DNA from: Bacillota bacterium
GTDB taxonomy: Bacteria > Bacillota > Dehalobacteriia > UBA4068 > UBA4997
Assembly: GCA_017397935.1 (NCBI GenBank)
Contig: JAFQHN010000001.1
Location: forward strand, 83,134 to 126,216
Direction: 5' to 3'
DNA length: 43,083 nucleotides
The number at the start of each line of letters is the position of its first letter. Position 1 is the stretch's first letter. Below are positions 34,204 through 41,485 of the stretch, one piece after another. The notes under the pieces were generated by a model. It ran no database searches and was not told the origin of the DNA. It was given only the letters and a program-made list of their open reading frames with translations. A program made the translations under genes and the position numbers.

Positions 34204-34437
34204 ATGGAATTATACGAACAGATTTTGGCCAGGGCGCTTGCCGGAGAAGAAATCAGGGTTGTTTATGTAAAAACAAATGAGGCGGAAATTGTTGAAAAAG
34301 AGAGTTACAGGGCCTTGAAGAGAATACGCGATATTTTGGCAAACGGAGCATTAAGTGATGATGAGTGTTATTTGAGAATTGAGGAATTGGTGGGCCTATT
34401 TGAGGAATGGGAGGAACAAAGGCTGCGGCATAAATAA
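34204..34437 (+). CDS. small acidic helical protein, unknown function
   Basis: 77 residues from ATG 34204 (GGAGG 5 nt upstream; the frame opens four codons earlier without a ribosome site). ESYRALKRIRDILANGALSDDECYLRIEELVGLFEEWEEQ resembles small hypothetical proteins common in Firmicute prophages and integrative elements (recollection). It is under the control of the divergent XRE operator and ends at a terminator just before repeat copy B. Confidence 0.75.
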   Translation: MELYEQILARALAGEEIRVVYVKTNEAEIVEKESYRALKRIRDILANGALSDDECYLRIEELVGLFEEWEEQRLRHK

Positions 34438-34472
34438 AAAAGCACCTGACGATGAACTGTCAAGTGCTTTTG
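34438..34472. terminator. terminator between the small gene and repeat copy B
   Basis: AAAAGCAC-C-TGAC pairs with GTCA-A-GTGCTTTT. It follows the small gene's stop on plus and repeat B on minus. The AAAGCACC arm is like that of the terminator after repeat A. Confidence 0.8.
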
Positions 34473-34590
34473 TGGCGTGCTGCGAGGGAGCCCCCTTCGG
34501 GGATGGGCAGCCGTTTGCCAATCGCGCGGCGGCCTTGCCTTGCGCTCTTGGGCGTCTGCCGCATCGAACCCGGGTTCTCATCCCTCGCAG
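34473..34590 (-). repeat. tRNA-end-duplicating repeat, copy B
   Basis: On minus it starts CTGCGAGGGATGAGAACC (GGATGAGAACC at 34,583-34,573), goes through a G/C-rich hairpin-forming segment (CCCCGAAGGGG) and ends in a 17-bp copy (34,489-34,473) of the 3' end of tRNA-Arg including CCA. The real tRNA end lies 179 bp away. The two ends TCCCTCGCAG/CTGCGAGGGA are inverted copies, so the whole element can fold on itself. It is homologous in order and partly in sequence to copy A beside tRNA-Pro. Confidence 0.75.
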
Positions 34591-34615
34591 GTACAATAAA
34601 AAAGCACCTTATAAA

Positions 34616-34650
34616 TAAAAAGTACCGCTATGTTTCAAGCGGTACTTTTC
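34616..34650 (-). terminator. terminator of the tRNA operon
   Basis: On minus AAAAGTACCGC pairs with GCGGTACTTTT, followed by a T-run. It starts one or two bases after the tRNA-Arg CCA. Confidence 0.9.
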
Positions 34651-34651
34651 T

Positions 34652-34728
34652 TGGCGTGCTGCGAGGGATTCGAACCCCCGACCTTCTGGTCCGTAGCCAG
34701 ACGCTCTATCCAGCTGAGCTAGCAACAC
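34652..34728 (-). tRNA. tRNA-Arg (ACG)
   Basis: 77 nt including encoded CCA. Acceptor GTGTTGC/GCAGCAC (one G-U pair), D-loop GCTCAGCTGGATAGAGC, anticodon stem TCTGG/CCAGA with loop CTACGGA (ACG, read as ICG after deamination), T-arm GGGTTCGAATCCC. Its last 17 bases are repeated at 34,473-34,489. Confidence 0.97.
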
Positions 34729-34753
34729 ATACGGATTATTAAATTAAAAAATA

Positions 34754-34848
34754 TGGCGGAGAGCAGGGGATTCGAACCCCCGATACAGGTTTTTGCCCGT
34801 ATACTCGCTTAGCAGGCGAGCGCCTTCGACCGACTCGGCCAACTCTCC
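34754..34848 (-). tRNA. tRNA-Ser (GCT)
   Basis: 95 nt with long variable arm and encoded CCA. Acceptor GGAGAGT/GCTCTCC, anticodon stem CTCGC/GCGAG with loop CTGCTAA (GCT), T-arm GGGTTCGAATCCC. Confidence 0.97.
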
Positions 34849-34873
34849 ATCTCACAATTTCCGCCTTGATAAA

Positions 34874-34962
34874 TGGCGGAGAGGGTGGGATTCGAACCCA
34901 CGACACATTTCTGTGCGACGGTTTTCAAGACCGCTCCGTTATGACCGCTTCGGTACCTCTCC
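34874..34962 (-). tRNA. tRNA-Ser (TGA)
   Basis: 89 nt with long variable arm and encoded CCA. Acceptor GGAGAGG/CCTCTCC, anticodon loop CTTGAAA (TGA), T-arm GGGTTCGAATCCC. First gene of the Ser-Ser-Arg tRNA operon. Confidence 0.97.
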
Positions 34963-34995
34963 ACGGCGAAGGCAGTCCTCAACTACGCATTAGCT

Positions 34996-35024
34996 ATTAT
35001 ACAAAAGAGGGTGCGGTTTGTCAA
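34996..35024 (-). promoter_or_regulatory. consensus promoter of the tRNA operon
   Basis: On minus a perfect TTGACA (35,024-35,019), 17-bp spacer and perfect TATAAT (35,001-34,996), 34 bp before tRNA-Ser(TGA). Confidence 0.93.
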
Positions 35025-35100
35025 GGTTATTTGCAGAAATTTATAAAAAATTTACCTGAGAATTTGCAAAAAAGATGAGGCGCCTGTTCTGATAGTGTTC

Positions 35101-35122
35101 ATAGGTACATTTTGTGACCTAT
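35101..35122. other. candidate attachment site (attL) of the serine recombinase
   Basis: An imperfect palindrome, ATAGGT and ACCTAT arms around a 10-bp A/T-rich centre containing several T-G steps, lies between the tRNA operon promoter and the recombinase 3' end. Large serine recombinases use short imperfect palindromes with a central dinucleotide. The partner site is not in the window. Confidence 0.4.
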
Positions 35123-35135
35123 CCATTATTAGACG

Positions 35136-35167
35136 CAGAGGCGGGCGGCGGAAGCCGTCCGCCTCTG
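35136..35167 (-). terminator. stem-loop after the serine recombinase gene
   Basis: CAGAGGCGGGCGG pairs with CCGTCCGCCTCTG (one G-U). The stem is very stable; no clear T-tract follows on minus. It lies 15 bp from the recombinase stop and probably ends its transcript. Confidence 0.65.
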
Positions 35168-35181
35168 TGCTTTTCTGGCCA

Positions 35182-36876
35182 TCAGGCCAACAATTTCTTT
35201 AATTCATCGATATTTTGAGGGAGAGTGACCATGTGCACGGGTTGCTCTCCTTCTTCCATTTGGCTGTCCAGCATACCGATGTCACGGTAGACGATGCGGA
35301 TGTCCTGCGGTGCAGAATGGGAATGTTTCTTCGCCCTCTCGCCAATTTCAATCCGCTCAATGAACAGGCGCAGAAGCTCAGGAGTCAGTTCATCGATGGT
35401 TTTGAACCGCTTTGCCTTCTCAATGAAGGCATCCACATTCGCCGCCGACGCTCTCAGCTTTTCCAGCCGCTCCAGCTTTCCGGGGATCGCATCCTCCAGA
35501 GCTTTCTGCTCGGCGTTGTAGTCTGCGGACAGCCTGCGGAACTGTTCATTGGTGATACGGCCCAGAACATTGTCCTCATAGAGACGCTTGAACAGGGCAG
35601 AGAGCTCATCGCTTCTGCGCTGCATGGAATCCACTTCTTTTTGCAGAGCGTTGATCTCCTTCTTCAGTTCCGCGCTGTTCTTGGCGTTGATGTACGCCGC
35701 GAACTGTCGCTCCTTCATTCTGGCGAAATGCGTCACTCGGCGCAGATCATCCAACACGACCTGTTCCAGATCGTTCTGCCGGATCTGATGGGGTGTGCAG
35801 TAGTTCTTCCCCTTCTTACCGTAGGTGTAGCACTTGAGATGGAACTGGGAGCGCTTAATGGCCTCTGTCCGGTACAGCACCATGGGCTTTCCGCAGTCAG
35901 CGCAGAAGACAAGACCGGCGAACATATTGGGCTCATCCATGTGCTTGGGTGGTCTGCGCTTGTGGGCGCGGACATCCCGCACGATAGCCCACAGTTCCTG
36001 GGTGATCAGCGGCTCGTGGGTGTCCTTGACGATGATCTGATCCTCCTCGGGGATATCAACTCTGGTCTTGTTCTTGTAGGAGATCGTGGTGCTTTTCAGC
36101 GCATGGTGATGTCCGAGGTATATGATGTTATCAAGGATATGCGCCACCGAATTGCTGCTCCAGCCATATGGCCGCTCCATATCCATCCCCGGATGGCCCT
36201 TGCCGTACTTTCTGTAGTAGTAATGGGCAGGAGTCAACACCTGTTCCAATTCAAGAATGCGGGCGATCTGCTTGGGCCCCTTGCCAGATGCGCAGAGGGA
36301 GAAGATGCGCTGCACGATGGGAGCAGTCTCCTCGTCCGGAACGATCTCCTTGCTGTCACGGTCTTTCTGTTTGTATCCGTAGGAGACCTTTCCACCGGAA
36401 CGCTCACCGCGCTCTGCCTGCATCCGCTTGGTGGAGCGCACCTTCTTACTGGTCTCCTTGGCGTGGAGCTCGTTTGCCCAATTTCGGATGGGGTTGAAAT
36501 CGTTGCTGCTCTCCACCAGAGAATCCACCGAGTCATTGACGGCGATGAACCGGACGCCTTTCTGCGGGAAATAAATTTCCGTGTAGTAGCCCACCTGAAG
36601 ATACTCACGACCGAGTCTGGAGAGGTCTTTCACGATCAGGGTCTCTACCTCGCCGCGCTCGATCATCTCCTCGATCTTCTTCCAGGAAGGCCGCTCGAAG
36701 TTGGTACCGGAGTACCCATCGTCGGCCAGAAAGATGACATTTTCAAAACCATTATCGTGTGCGTATTTCTCCAACAGAAGTCTCTGATTCTGGATGGAAT
36801 TCGACTCGCCCAGCCGGGCATCCTCCTGACTGAGCCGTCCATATAAAATCGTGTATTTATCAATTTGGCTTGCCAT
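35182..36876 (-). CDS. large serine recombinase (integrase)
   Basis: A 564-residue site-specific recombinase. The N-terminal resolvase domain has Ser16 in YGRLSQEDA as the nucleophile, then DDGYSGTNFERP and the DLSRLGREY helix region. The recombinase domain follows (GKVSYGYKQKD), then a zinc-ribbon start FCADCGKPM with later cysteines, a coiled coil (residues ~395-460) and a DUF4368-like C-terminal segment (LRLFIERIEIGER). Such enzymes integrate and excise elements without tandem-repeat attachment sites. GGAGG precedes ATG 36876. Its gene lies at the element's edge, as is typical. Confidence 0.96.
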   Translation of the reverse strand: MASQIDKYTILYGRLSQEDARLGESNSIQNQRLLLEKYAHDNGFENVIFLADDGYSGTNFERPSWKKIEEMIERGEVETLIVKDLSRLGREYLQVGYYTEIYFPQKGVRFIAVNDSVDSLVESSNDFNPIRNWANELHAKETSKKVRSTKRMQAERGERSGGKVSYGYKQKDRDSKEIVPDEETAPIVQRIFSLCASGKGPKQIARILELEQVLTPAHYYYRKYGKGHPGMDMERPYGWSSNSVAHILDNIIYLGHHHALKSTTISYKNKTRVDIPEEDQIIVKDTHEPLITQELWAIVRDVRAHKRRPPKHMDEPNMFAGLVFCADCGKPMVLYRTEAIKRSQFHLKCYTYGKKGKNYCTPHQIRQNDLEQVVLDDLRRVTHFARMKERQFAAYINAKNSAELKKEINALQKEVDSMQRRSDELSALFKRLYEDNVLGRITNEQFRRLSADYNAEQKALEDAIPGKLERLEKLRASAANVDAFIEKAKRFKTIDELTPELLRLFIERIEIGERAKKHSHSAPQDIRIVYRDIGMLDSQMEEGEQPVHMVTLPQNIDELKKLLA

Positions 36877-36898
36877 TGTTTTTACCTCCTTCTATGGG

Positions 36899-36940
36899 GC
36901 AAGCCGGTACGGTAACACGAAGTATACCGCACCGGCTTGC
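36899..36940 (-). promoter_or_regulatory. long inverted repeat in the recombinase leader
   Basis: GCAAGCCGGTACGGTA (36,899-36,914) and TACCGCACCGGCTTGC (36,925-36,940) are inverted copies with one mismatch, around a 10-bp loop, starting 22 bp before the recombinase ATG. There is no T-tract on minus. It may be a terminator of the upstream small gene, an operator or a translational control hairpin. Confidence 0.65.
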
Positions 36941-36958
36941 ACAAGTCTATTGAATTAT

Positions 36959-37240
36959 TCAGGCGCTGTGCGCTTCTTTTTCCAGTTCGCTGTCGATGTA
37001 GGACAGGAACTTATCCGTAGCGGTTGCCGAAGCGTCTGCCGGGAATACAGAGGTGATGCGGAAGCATCTATCCCCAACGGTCATCATTCGATTACCAGTC
37101 AGCTCCTTTTCGGTAAAATGATAGACGGTATCCCGGTAGGAAGTGAAAACCCCTTCTTCCTCCTGTCTCAGGAAAGCTCGTCCCGGCTGATAGGCACCGA
37201 CCATTCCAGTCTCCATATATTCTTCAAACTCAGTTCTCAT
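36959..37240 (-). CDS. small element-encoded protein, unknown function
   Basis: A 93-residue acidic protein; AAAGGAG lies 6 nt before ATG 37240. It has no membrane segment or motif that I recognise. FTSYRDTVYHFTEKELTGNRMMTVGDRCFRI suggests a small beta-rich fold. Position between relaxase and recombinase is typical of accessory genes of integrative elements. Confidence 0.75.
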   Translation of the reverse strand: MRTEFEEYMETGMVGAYQPGRAFLRQEEEGVFTSYRDTVYHFTEKELTGNRMMTVGDRCFRITSVFPADASATATDKFLSYIDSELEKEAHSA

Positions 37241-37288
37241 AGAACTCCTTTCCCCCGAATCATGTCGGGCAATAAAAATAGCAGACCG

Positions 37289-38821
37289 TCACATGGTCTG
37301 CCGCATCACCGGACCGTCCATGTCCGGTGTCTCAGGTTCATTTGTAGTTTCAGGCTGCATCGGGTCTGCCTGCATGGCTTTATGCGCGGCGATAGCAAGA
37401 CCAGCGGCCAGTCCTGCAATGGCACCGAAGTTCTGAGCAGACTCTCTGGCATCGATCAGTCTGCGCCGCTCCTCCGGGTCATCGCTCTCGCTATCCATGG
37501 CGCTCAGTCCAGTAAGAACAGATGCCGCACCAATTCCCACAGCACCAGAACGACGGTCGGCAGGTACAGCTGCCACTGCACTCGATTTGCGGAATCCTCC
37601 ACTGAATCGGTCGCCCTGGAGAGCTTGGAAGAGAAGTCCACGCTGGCTCTCCCAACCTGTTTCCCGAACTCCTTCAGCGCTGTCTCCTGCTCCCGGCGCA
37701 TGGTGTTCAGGCTGTCCGTCATGGATTTCTGAACCTGTCTCAGATGTCTGGCACTGCTCTCGTTCAGTTCCTGAACCGCCTTCTGCATCGCAGTTACTGC
37801 CGTGCTGTGCTCTGCCAGAAGCAGTTGCACCTGTTCTTTGAGCATCGCGTCCATCTGCTCGTCCGTGAGCAGATGCCCCACGCTCTCCTGCAGCTTCAGG
37901 ACCGACTGTCCGGTCAGCTCCACCGCGCTGGTCAGGCCCGTCCAGTTTTCTTCCGTCAGCGTGATCGACTTCTGGATGTTCCCGGCCTTGTCCATGCTGC
38001 GGCGCAGCGCCGCTTTCTGCATAGCCTGCATTTCTGCCATGGTAGGCTGCGTATTCTTTTGCTCGAAGTTTGAATTCATAGTCCATATTCTCCTTTAGAT
38101 ATTTTGTGTCGTGCAAACGATAGTCCCGACAGCTTTTGCCGTCGGGAGTGGTATAGGTGATGTTGGCGCGGCTGTCCGTCCACTTGACCTGATAGCCCTC
38201 GCTCTCCATCAACTCAATGAACTGCTCTTTGTTGACTGCGTACTTCATGCACTCGTCGATCTGGATGGCCAGAGCGACCTTCCAACTCTCGCCGCGCATG
38301 GCGGCATGGTACTCGGCTTGCTTGATACCGGAGGTCTGCTGCTTCTTTGGCTGGCAAATGGACAGGCCGTGCCGCAGGCAGATCTCGTCCGAGAGAGTTC
38401 TAAGCTGCGTCAGATCCTCTTTCACGAAGTGGAGTTTCTTTCCGGTCTCGAAGCTGACCGAGTTGATGATGAAGTGCGAATGGATGTGCGCGGCATCGGT
38501 GTGAGTAGAAACGATGAGCTCGTAGTCCTTCCACTGCTGTGCCAGTTCCAGAGCGACTTCGTGCGCTTTCTCCGGCGTAATGTTTTCCTCCGGGTGGAAG
38601 GACTGCACGAAGTGAAAATACATTTTGCCGTCGCATTTGTTGTACTGCAGCTTCGTGCTGATGAACTCCGTGCAGCAGGTTTCCGGTTGGCAGTTGATCG
38701 CAGTGACCAGATGCCGCCCCTCGTATTCGGTTTTGTGCTCCTGCATCACATACTTCAGCACAGCGGCAACGCCGCCGCAGGTTTGACCTCTGGGACGATT
38801 GATGGGTGTGACAGTCGCCAT
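37289..38821 (-). CDS. relaxase (MOBP-type, MobA/VirD2 family)
   Basis: A 510-residue DNA-nicking protein that starts mobilization at oriT. The relaxase domain (residues ~1-200) has Tyr24 in AVLKYVMQEHKT and the metal-binding histidines of HTDAAHIHSHFIIN (His107, 112, 114, 116). Residues ~250-440 are low-complexity G/E/Q/R sequence that exactly coincides with a second gene in another frame (37,504-38,079). The last ~70 residues regain a normal composition (DDPEERRRLIDARESAQNFGAIAGLAAGLAIAAHKA). It starts 3 bp after mobC. Confidence 0.93.
   Translation of the reverse strand: MATVTPINRPRGQTCGGVAAVLKYVMQEHKTEYEGRHLVTAINCQPETCCTEFISTKLQYNKCDGKMYFHFVQSFHPEENITPEKAHEVALELAQQWKDYELIVSTHTDAAHIHSHFIINSVSFETGKKLHFVKEDLTQLRTLSDEICLRHGLSICQPKKQQTSGIKQAEYHAAMRGESWKVALAIQIDECMKYAVNKEQFIELMESEGYQVKWTDSRANITYTTPDGKSCRDYRLHDTKYLKENMDYEFKLRAKEYAAYHGRNAGYAESGAAPQHGQGREHPEVDHADGRKLDGPDQRGGADRTVGPEAAGERGASAHGRADGRDAQRTGATASGRAQHGSNCDAEGGSGTEREQCQTSETGSEIHDGQPEHHAPGAGDSAEGVRETGWESQRGLLFQALQGDRFSGGFRKSSAVAAVPADRRSGAVGIGAASVLTGLSAMDSESDDPEERRRLIDARESAQNFGAIAGLAAGLAIAAHKAMQADPMQPETTNEPETPDMDGPVMRQTM
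37504..38079 (-). CDS. nested MobB-like protein inside the relaxase gene, other frame
   Basis: A complete 191-residue frame entirely within the relaxase gene. ATG 38079 has its own AAAGGAG (38,096-38,090) 10 nt upstream. The product is soluble and helical, coiled-coil-like from residue ~25 to 150 (VQLLLAEHSTAVTAMQKAV, LRQVQKSMTDSLNTMRREQ), and ends in one membrane helix (YLPTVVLVLWELVRHLFLL). MobB of R1162 and MbeB/MbeD of ColE1 are likewise encoded in another frame of the relaxase gene. A role in anchoring the relaxosome at the membrane is inferred. Confidence 0.85.
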   Translation of the reverse strand: MNSNFEQKNTQPTMAEMQAMQKAALRRSMDKAGNIQKSITLTEENWTGLTSAVELTGQSVLKLQESVGHLLTDEQMDAMLKEQVQLLLAEHSTAVTAMQKAVQELNESSARHLRQVQKSMTDSLNTMRREQETALKEFGKQVGRASVDFSSKLSRATDSVEDSANRVQWQLYLPTVVLVLWELVRHLFLLD

Positions 38822-38824
38822 GGC

Positions 38825-39151
38825 TCACACCTTCCTCTCCAGAATTTCCTTGAGTAGTTTCTGGATCTCCAGGTAAAGCGCGTAGGTGTCACCGATGTTG
38901 GCAGAGCTGATCCTTCCCATGTTCGCCAGCGTCGCCAGCTGATTGAGATTGGTCCCTTGCTGCTTCAGCGTGCGGGTGAAATCATTAAGGCCTTCGATGT
39001 GTACGATCTCCTTTCCAACGGCGCAAGTGGTCAGATACTTTGTGAGATCCATCCCTGCGGACGCCGCCTTCCGCCGGATGGTCTCAGCGTGCTCCTCTGT
39101 CACATAGAAGGTCAGAGGAATAGGTTTTGTTCGATTGGCTTTTTTCTTCAA
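38825..39151 (-). CDS. mobC: relaxosome accessory protein MobC
   Basis: 108 residues. PIPLTFYVTEEHAETIRRKAASAGMDLTKYL is the ribbon-helix-helix part, and GLNDFTRTLKQQGTNLNQLATLANMG matches the MobC-family core with its NLNQ motif. It binds oriT and helps the relaxase open DNA. The start is TTG 39151, 7 nt after GGAGG. It is directly upstream of the relaxase and downstream of the probable oriT region. Confidence 0.93.
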   Translation of the reverse strand: MKKKANRTKPIPLTFYVTEEHAETIRRKAASAGMDLTKYLTTCAVGKEIVHIEGLNDFTRTLKQQGTNLNQLATLANMGRISSANIGDTYALYLEIQKLLKEILERKV

Positions 39152-39394
39152 TATGGTACCTCCGTAATAAAAAGTGGGTGCAGGGCTTCCGCCCGCATAG
39201 GAGAGGCCGAAGGCAGTTCGCGGCCGCCAACGGGCGGGCGTGAACAGTCAAAGGCGATGCTCGCTCTCTGTTGAAGCAGAGACCCGCCGTATCCTCGGCC
39301 CTGTGCTTCTGCCTGGTCACGATCCGTCATTCGCGGCTCGTCGTCCTTCGGCCACAATCGGCCCAAAACGGCGTTTCTTTTCGCCTGCGGGAGT
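39152..39394. other. probable oriT region between repA and mobC
   Basis: 243 bp with no supported gene, rich in short inverted repeats (GCCCGC...GCGGGC; GGCCGAAGG and CCTTCGGCC at distance). Its position directly upstream of mobC and the relaxase is where oriT usually lies. No nick sequence could be matched with confidence. Confidence 0.45.
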
Positions 39395-40471
39395 TTACTC
39401 GCTATGCCAAGAAACCTCCCGCAAACCGCCGCACACTGCCCCGGCAGGGTCGCAAGTGCCGCTTTCGTCGGCACCGGGAATATCGACACTATCGGCACGG
39501 CGCAGCTCGATGAGCCGCTTTCCGTTGCTTCTTCTGACAGAGGCGGAGATACCGGTTTTGCTTAGAGCGTCAACGCTTTGCAGAACCAGCCGGGATACTT
39601 TCTTCGGCGTGACCTGCTCGACACCGGCAGGGTCGATCTGCTGTGAGAGTTCGGTGGGAGTGCCGATAAATTCCGTTCTCTGTTTCATGAATTCAGAGAG
39701 AAGAAATGCCACGCGGCTCTCCAGCAGCAGCGGCTGTTCCTTGCTGTCGCTGACCACCTCCCAGATATTTTCCTCGCTGCGCTTCAGTTCGATCTCCCGA
39801 TACTCGATGTCCCGCCCGATGCAGTACAGCATAGCCTGTCCGCTGCCGCGCTTACTTTCCACCAGCGTGAAGCTGGAATCCACCGCGCCGCTGATGGCAG
39901 TCGTGCCGGAGATGCGGCTGAACACATCCTCCGCCGGTTCCTTCCGCAGATGGTGGATCAGCAGGATGGCGATGCCGTGATCATCCGCGATCTGCTTCAG
40001 CACAGACAGGTCACGGTAGTCGTTGGCATAGGTGTTGTCGTAACCGGCGCCGCGGATGAGCTGCAGCGTGTCGATGATGACCAGGGATGTGTCGGGATGC
40101 TCCTTGAGGAAGTTGGTCAACTGTTCCTCCAGACCTTTGCCGAGGATAAAACTCTCGGTGCTGAAATGGACATTAGCCGGAGCGTCTTCCGTGATCTCGT
40201 ACAGCCGATTCTGGATGCGGAGCGCGGAATCCTCCAGTGCGAGATAGAGTGTTGTACCGCCTTTGGTGGGCATTCCCCAGACCGGATCACCCTTGGCCAC
40301 CGTCACCGACAGCCAGAGAGCGAGCCAGGACTTACCAACCTTGGGCGATCCAGCGAGAATGTGCAGTCCCTGGGAGAGCAGAGAGTCCACCACGAAGTTC
40401 AGAGGCTTCAGCGGTTGACTCATCAGTGTTGCACCGTCGATGGTGTGCAGATGTTTTTCGTTTGGTTTCAT
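39395..40471 (-). CDS. RepA-like AAA ATPase/helicase
   Basis: A 358-residue RecA-fold ATPase of the RSF1010 RepA / AAA_25 type. Walker A is GSPKVGKS (residues 41-48); LYLALEDSALRIQNRL follows, Walker B is SLVIIDTLQLIRG, then AILLIHHLRK. The last ~30 residues (IPGADESGTCDPAGAVCGG) look unlike the family and may be an extended tail. GGAGG lies 8 nt before ATG 40471. It may unwind DNA for replication or maintenance of the excised circular form. A strong hairpin lies in its leader. Confidence 0.88.
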   Translation of the reverse strand: MKPNEKHLHTIDGATLMSQPLKPLNFVVDSLLSQGLHILAGSPKVGKSWLALWLSVTVAKGDPVWGMPTKGGTTLYLALEDSALRIQNRLYEITEDAPANVHFSTESFILGKGLEEQLTNFLKEHPDTSLVIIDTLQLIRGAGYDNTYANDYRDLSVLKQIADDHGIAILLIHHLRKEPAEDVFSRISGTTAISGAVDSSFTLVESKRGSGQAMLYCIGRDIEYREIELKRSEENIWEVVSDSKEQPLLLESRVAFLLSEFMKQRTEFIGTPTELSQQIDPAGVEQVTPKKVSRLVLQSVDALSKTGISASVRRSNGKRLIELRRADSVDIPGADESGTCDPAGAVCGGLREVSWHSE

Positions 40472-40505
40472 GTTTCATTCCTCCAGTCAATAAGATTTGG
40501 ACAAC

Positions 40506-40542
40506 AAAAAACTGCTCTCACTTCAAAAGTGGGAGCAGTTTT
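40506..40542 (-). terminator. terminator-like hairpin in the repA leader
   Basis: AAAACTGCTC-CAC and GTG-GAGCAGTTTT form a strong stem around a 7-9-nt loop, followed on minus by TTTTTTGTTG. It lies 35 bp upstream of the repA start, so transcription from any promoter further upstream would meet it first; attenuation is possible. Confidence 0.75.
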
Positions 40543-40654
40543 CATATTGTCGATACCAATAGCTGCCGCCCCGCCGGCCTCCTTTCCCGGCGTCCTTTCA
40601 GCGGCTGTCGCATCTGTACACTTGTATTGTGGAGGAAATTTTGATAAAATAATA

Positions 40655-40669
40655 ATTGTCCAGGACAAT
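40655..40669. promoter_or_regulatory. palindromic operator between divergent genes
   Basis: ATTGTCC-A-GGACAAT is a perfect 7-bp inverted repeat in the A/T-rich gap between repA and the gene at 40,712. On minus, TTGTCC inside it with TATCAA 16 bp on could be a repA promoter, so a regulator bound here would control it. Confidence 0.6.
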
Positions 40670-40711
40670 ATAAAATCGTTCGCACGACTATTTATCAGGG
40701 AGGTGGAGTTC

Positions 40712-41340
40712 GTGTTTGATACCATCGCGTTTTATGTGGGCGATAAGCATCTGGGGCTGTACGGCGGGGAGTATCTGCTGGGCGAACTCACCACTGAGGT
40801 GCTCAATATCCCTCGGGAAGAATATTTCCAAATGCGCAAGACGCTGGAACGGGCGCAGGCGTGTCTGGCGAAGTATCAGCAGAGCAAGGATATGCAGGAC
40901 TGGTTCAATGCCAACGAGCACTTCATCTCGCTGGATGACATGATGTGCCGCCACCGGATCTTCCGTCTGCTGAAAAATAACGACGATGTGCTGAGTGACG
41001 CGCGGGAGCTCACCGGTCAGTTCTCCCTGTTCCGGACAGAGGATTACCGCATGGGGGAGCACGACTTCGAGGTCTTGCATCAGATCACGGAATACGAAAA
41101 CTATCTGGAGCATCCCGAGGAATACGGCGGCACCAATACCGCAACATCCTCGGACGCTCTGCCGGGATCTTTGGCTACAAGAAGCAGAAACTGCAGGAGA
41201 TCGCATTGGAGGAGATACTGACGGAGGATGGAGTGATCAAGGCAAGGAAGGCCGCTATCCGGCGCATTAAGGACAGCTATCCCGGTAGCAAGCTGGAATT
41301 GTGGCGTAAGGTATATTGGCTGGTGAAGAACACCCACTGA
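40712..41340 (+). pseudogene. element gene of unknown function with a frameshift
   Basis: GTG 40712 follows GGGAGGTGG and encodes about 142 sensible residues (FDTIAFYVGDKHLGLYGGEY ... HQITEYENYLEHPEEYGGT). Then the frame turns into serine/arginine-rich nonsense and stops at 41,221. From 41,137 another frame continues naturally (YRNILGRSAGIFGYKKQK ... WRKVYWLVKNTH) to TGA 41,338-41,340. One missing base near CACCAATACC (41,131-41,140) explains both; restoring an A would give T-K-Y. The total without the break would be ~209 residues. I do not recognise the family. Confidence 0.75.
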
Positions 41341-41485
41341 AAATCTCCCTTTACAGCCAACAGAAATTGTTTTGTCGATAGTGGGTCTGTTCCCACTGCT
41401 GAAAACGGCTGGAAAGGCGAATTCAAAATACCTATCTGAATACCGTGCTGTTGTTAAATACACTTTTGATGAGTCGTTACTGATT

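Noticed and set aside
35215-36846. 543-codon plus-strand frame opposite the serine recombinase
   Set aside because: The recombinase frame has the catalytic serine and the domains; the opposite frame has no recognisable motif or ribosome site.
39950-40711. N-terminal extension of the 40,712 gene into repA
   Set aside because: The frame is open by chance through the antisense of repA; sensible protein begins at GTG 40712 with a good ribosome site.
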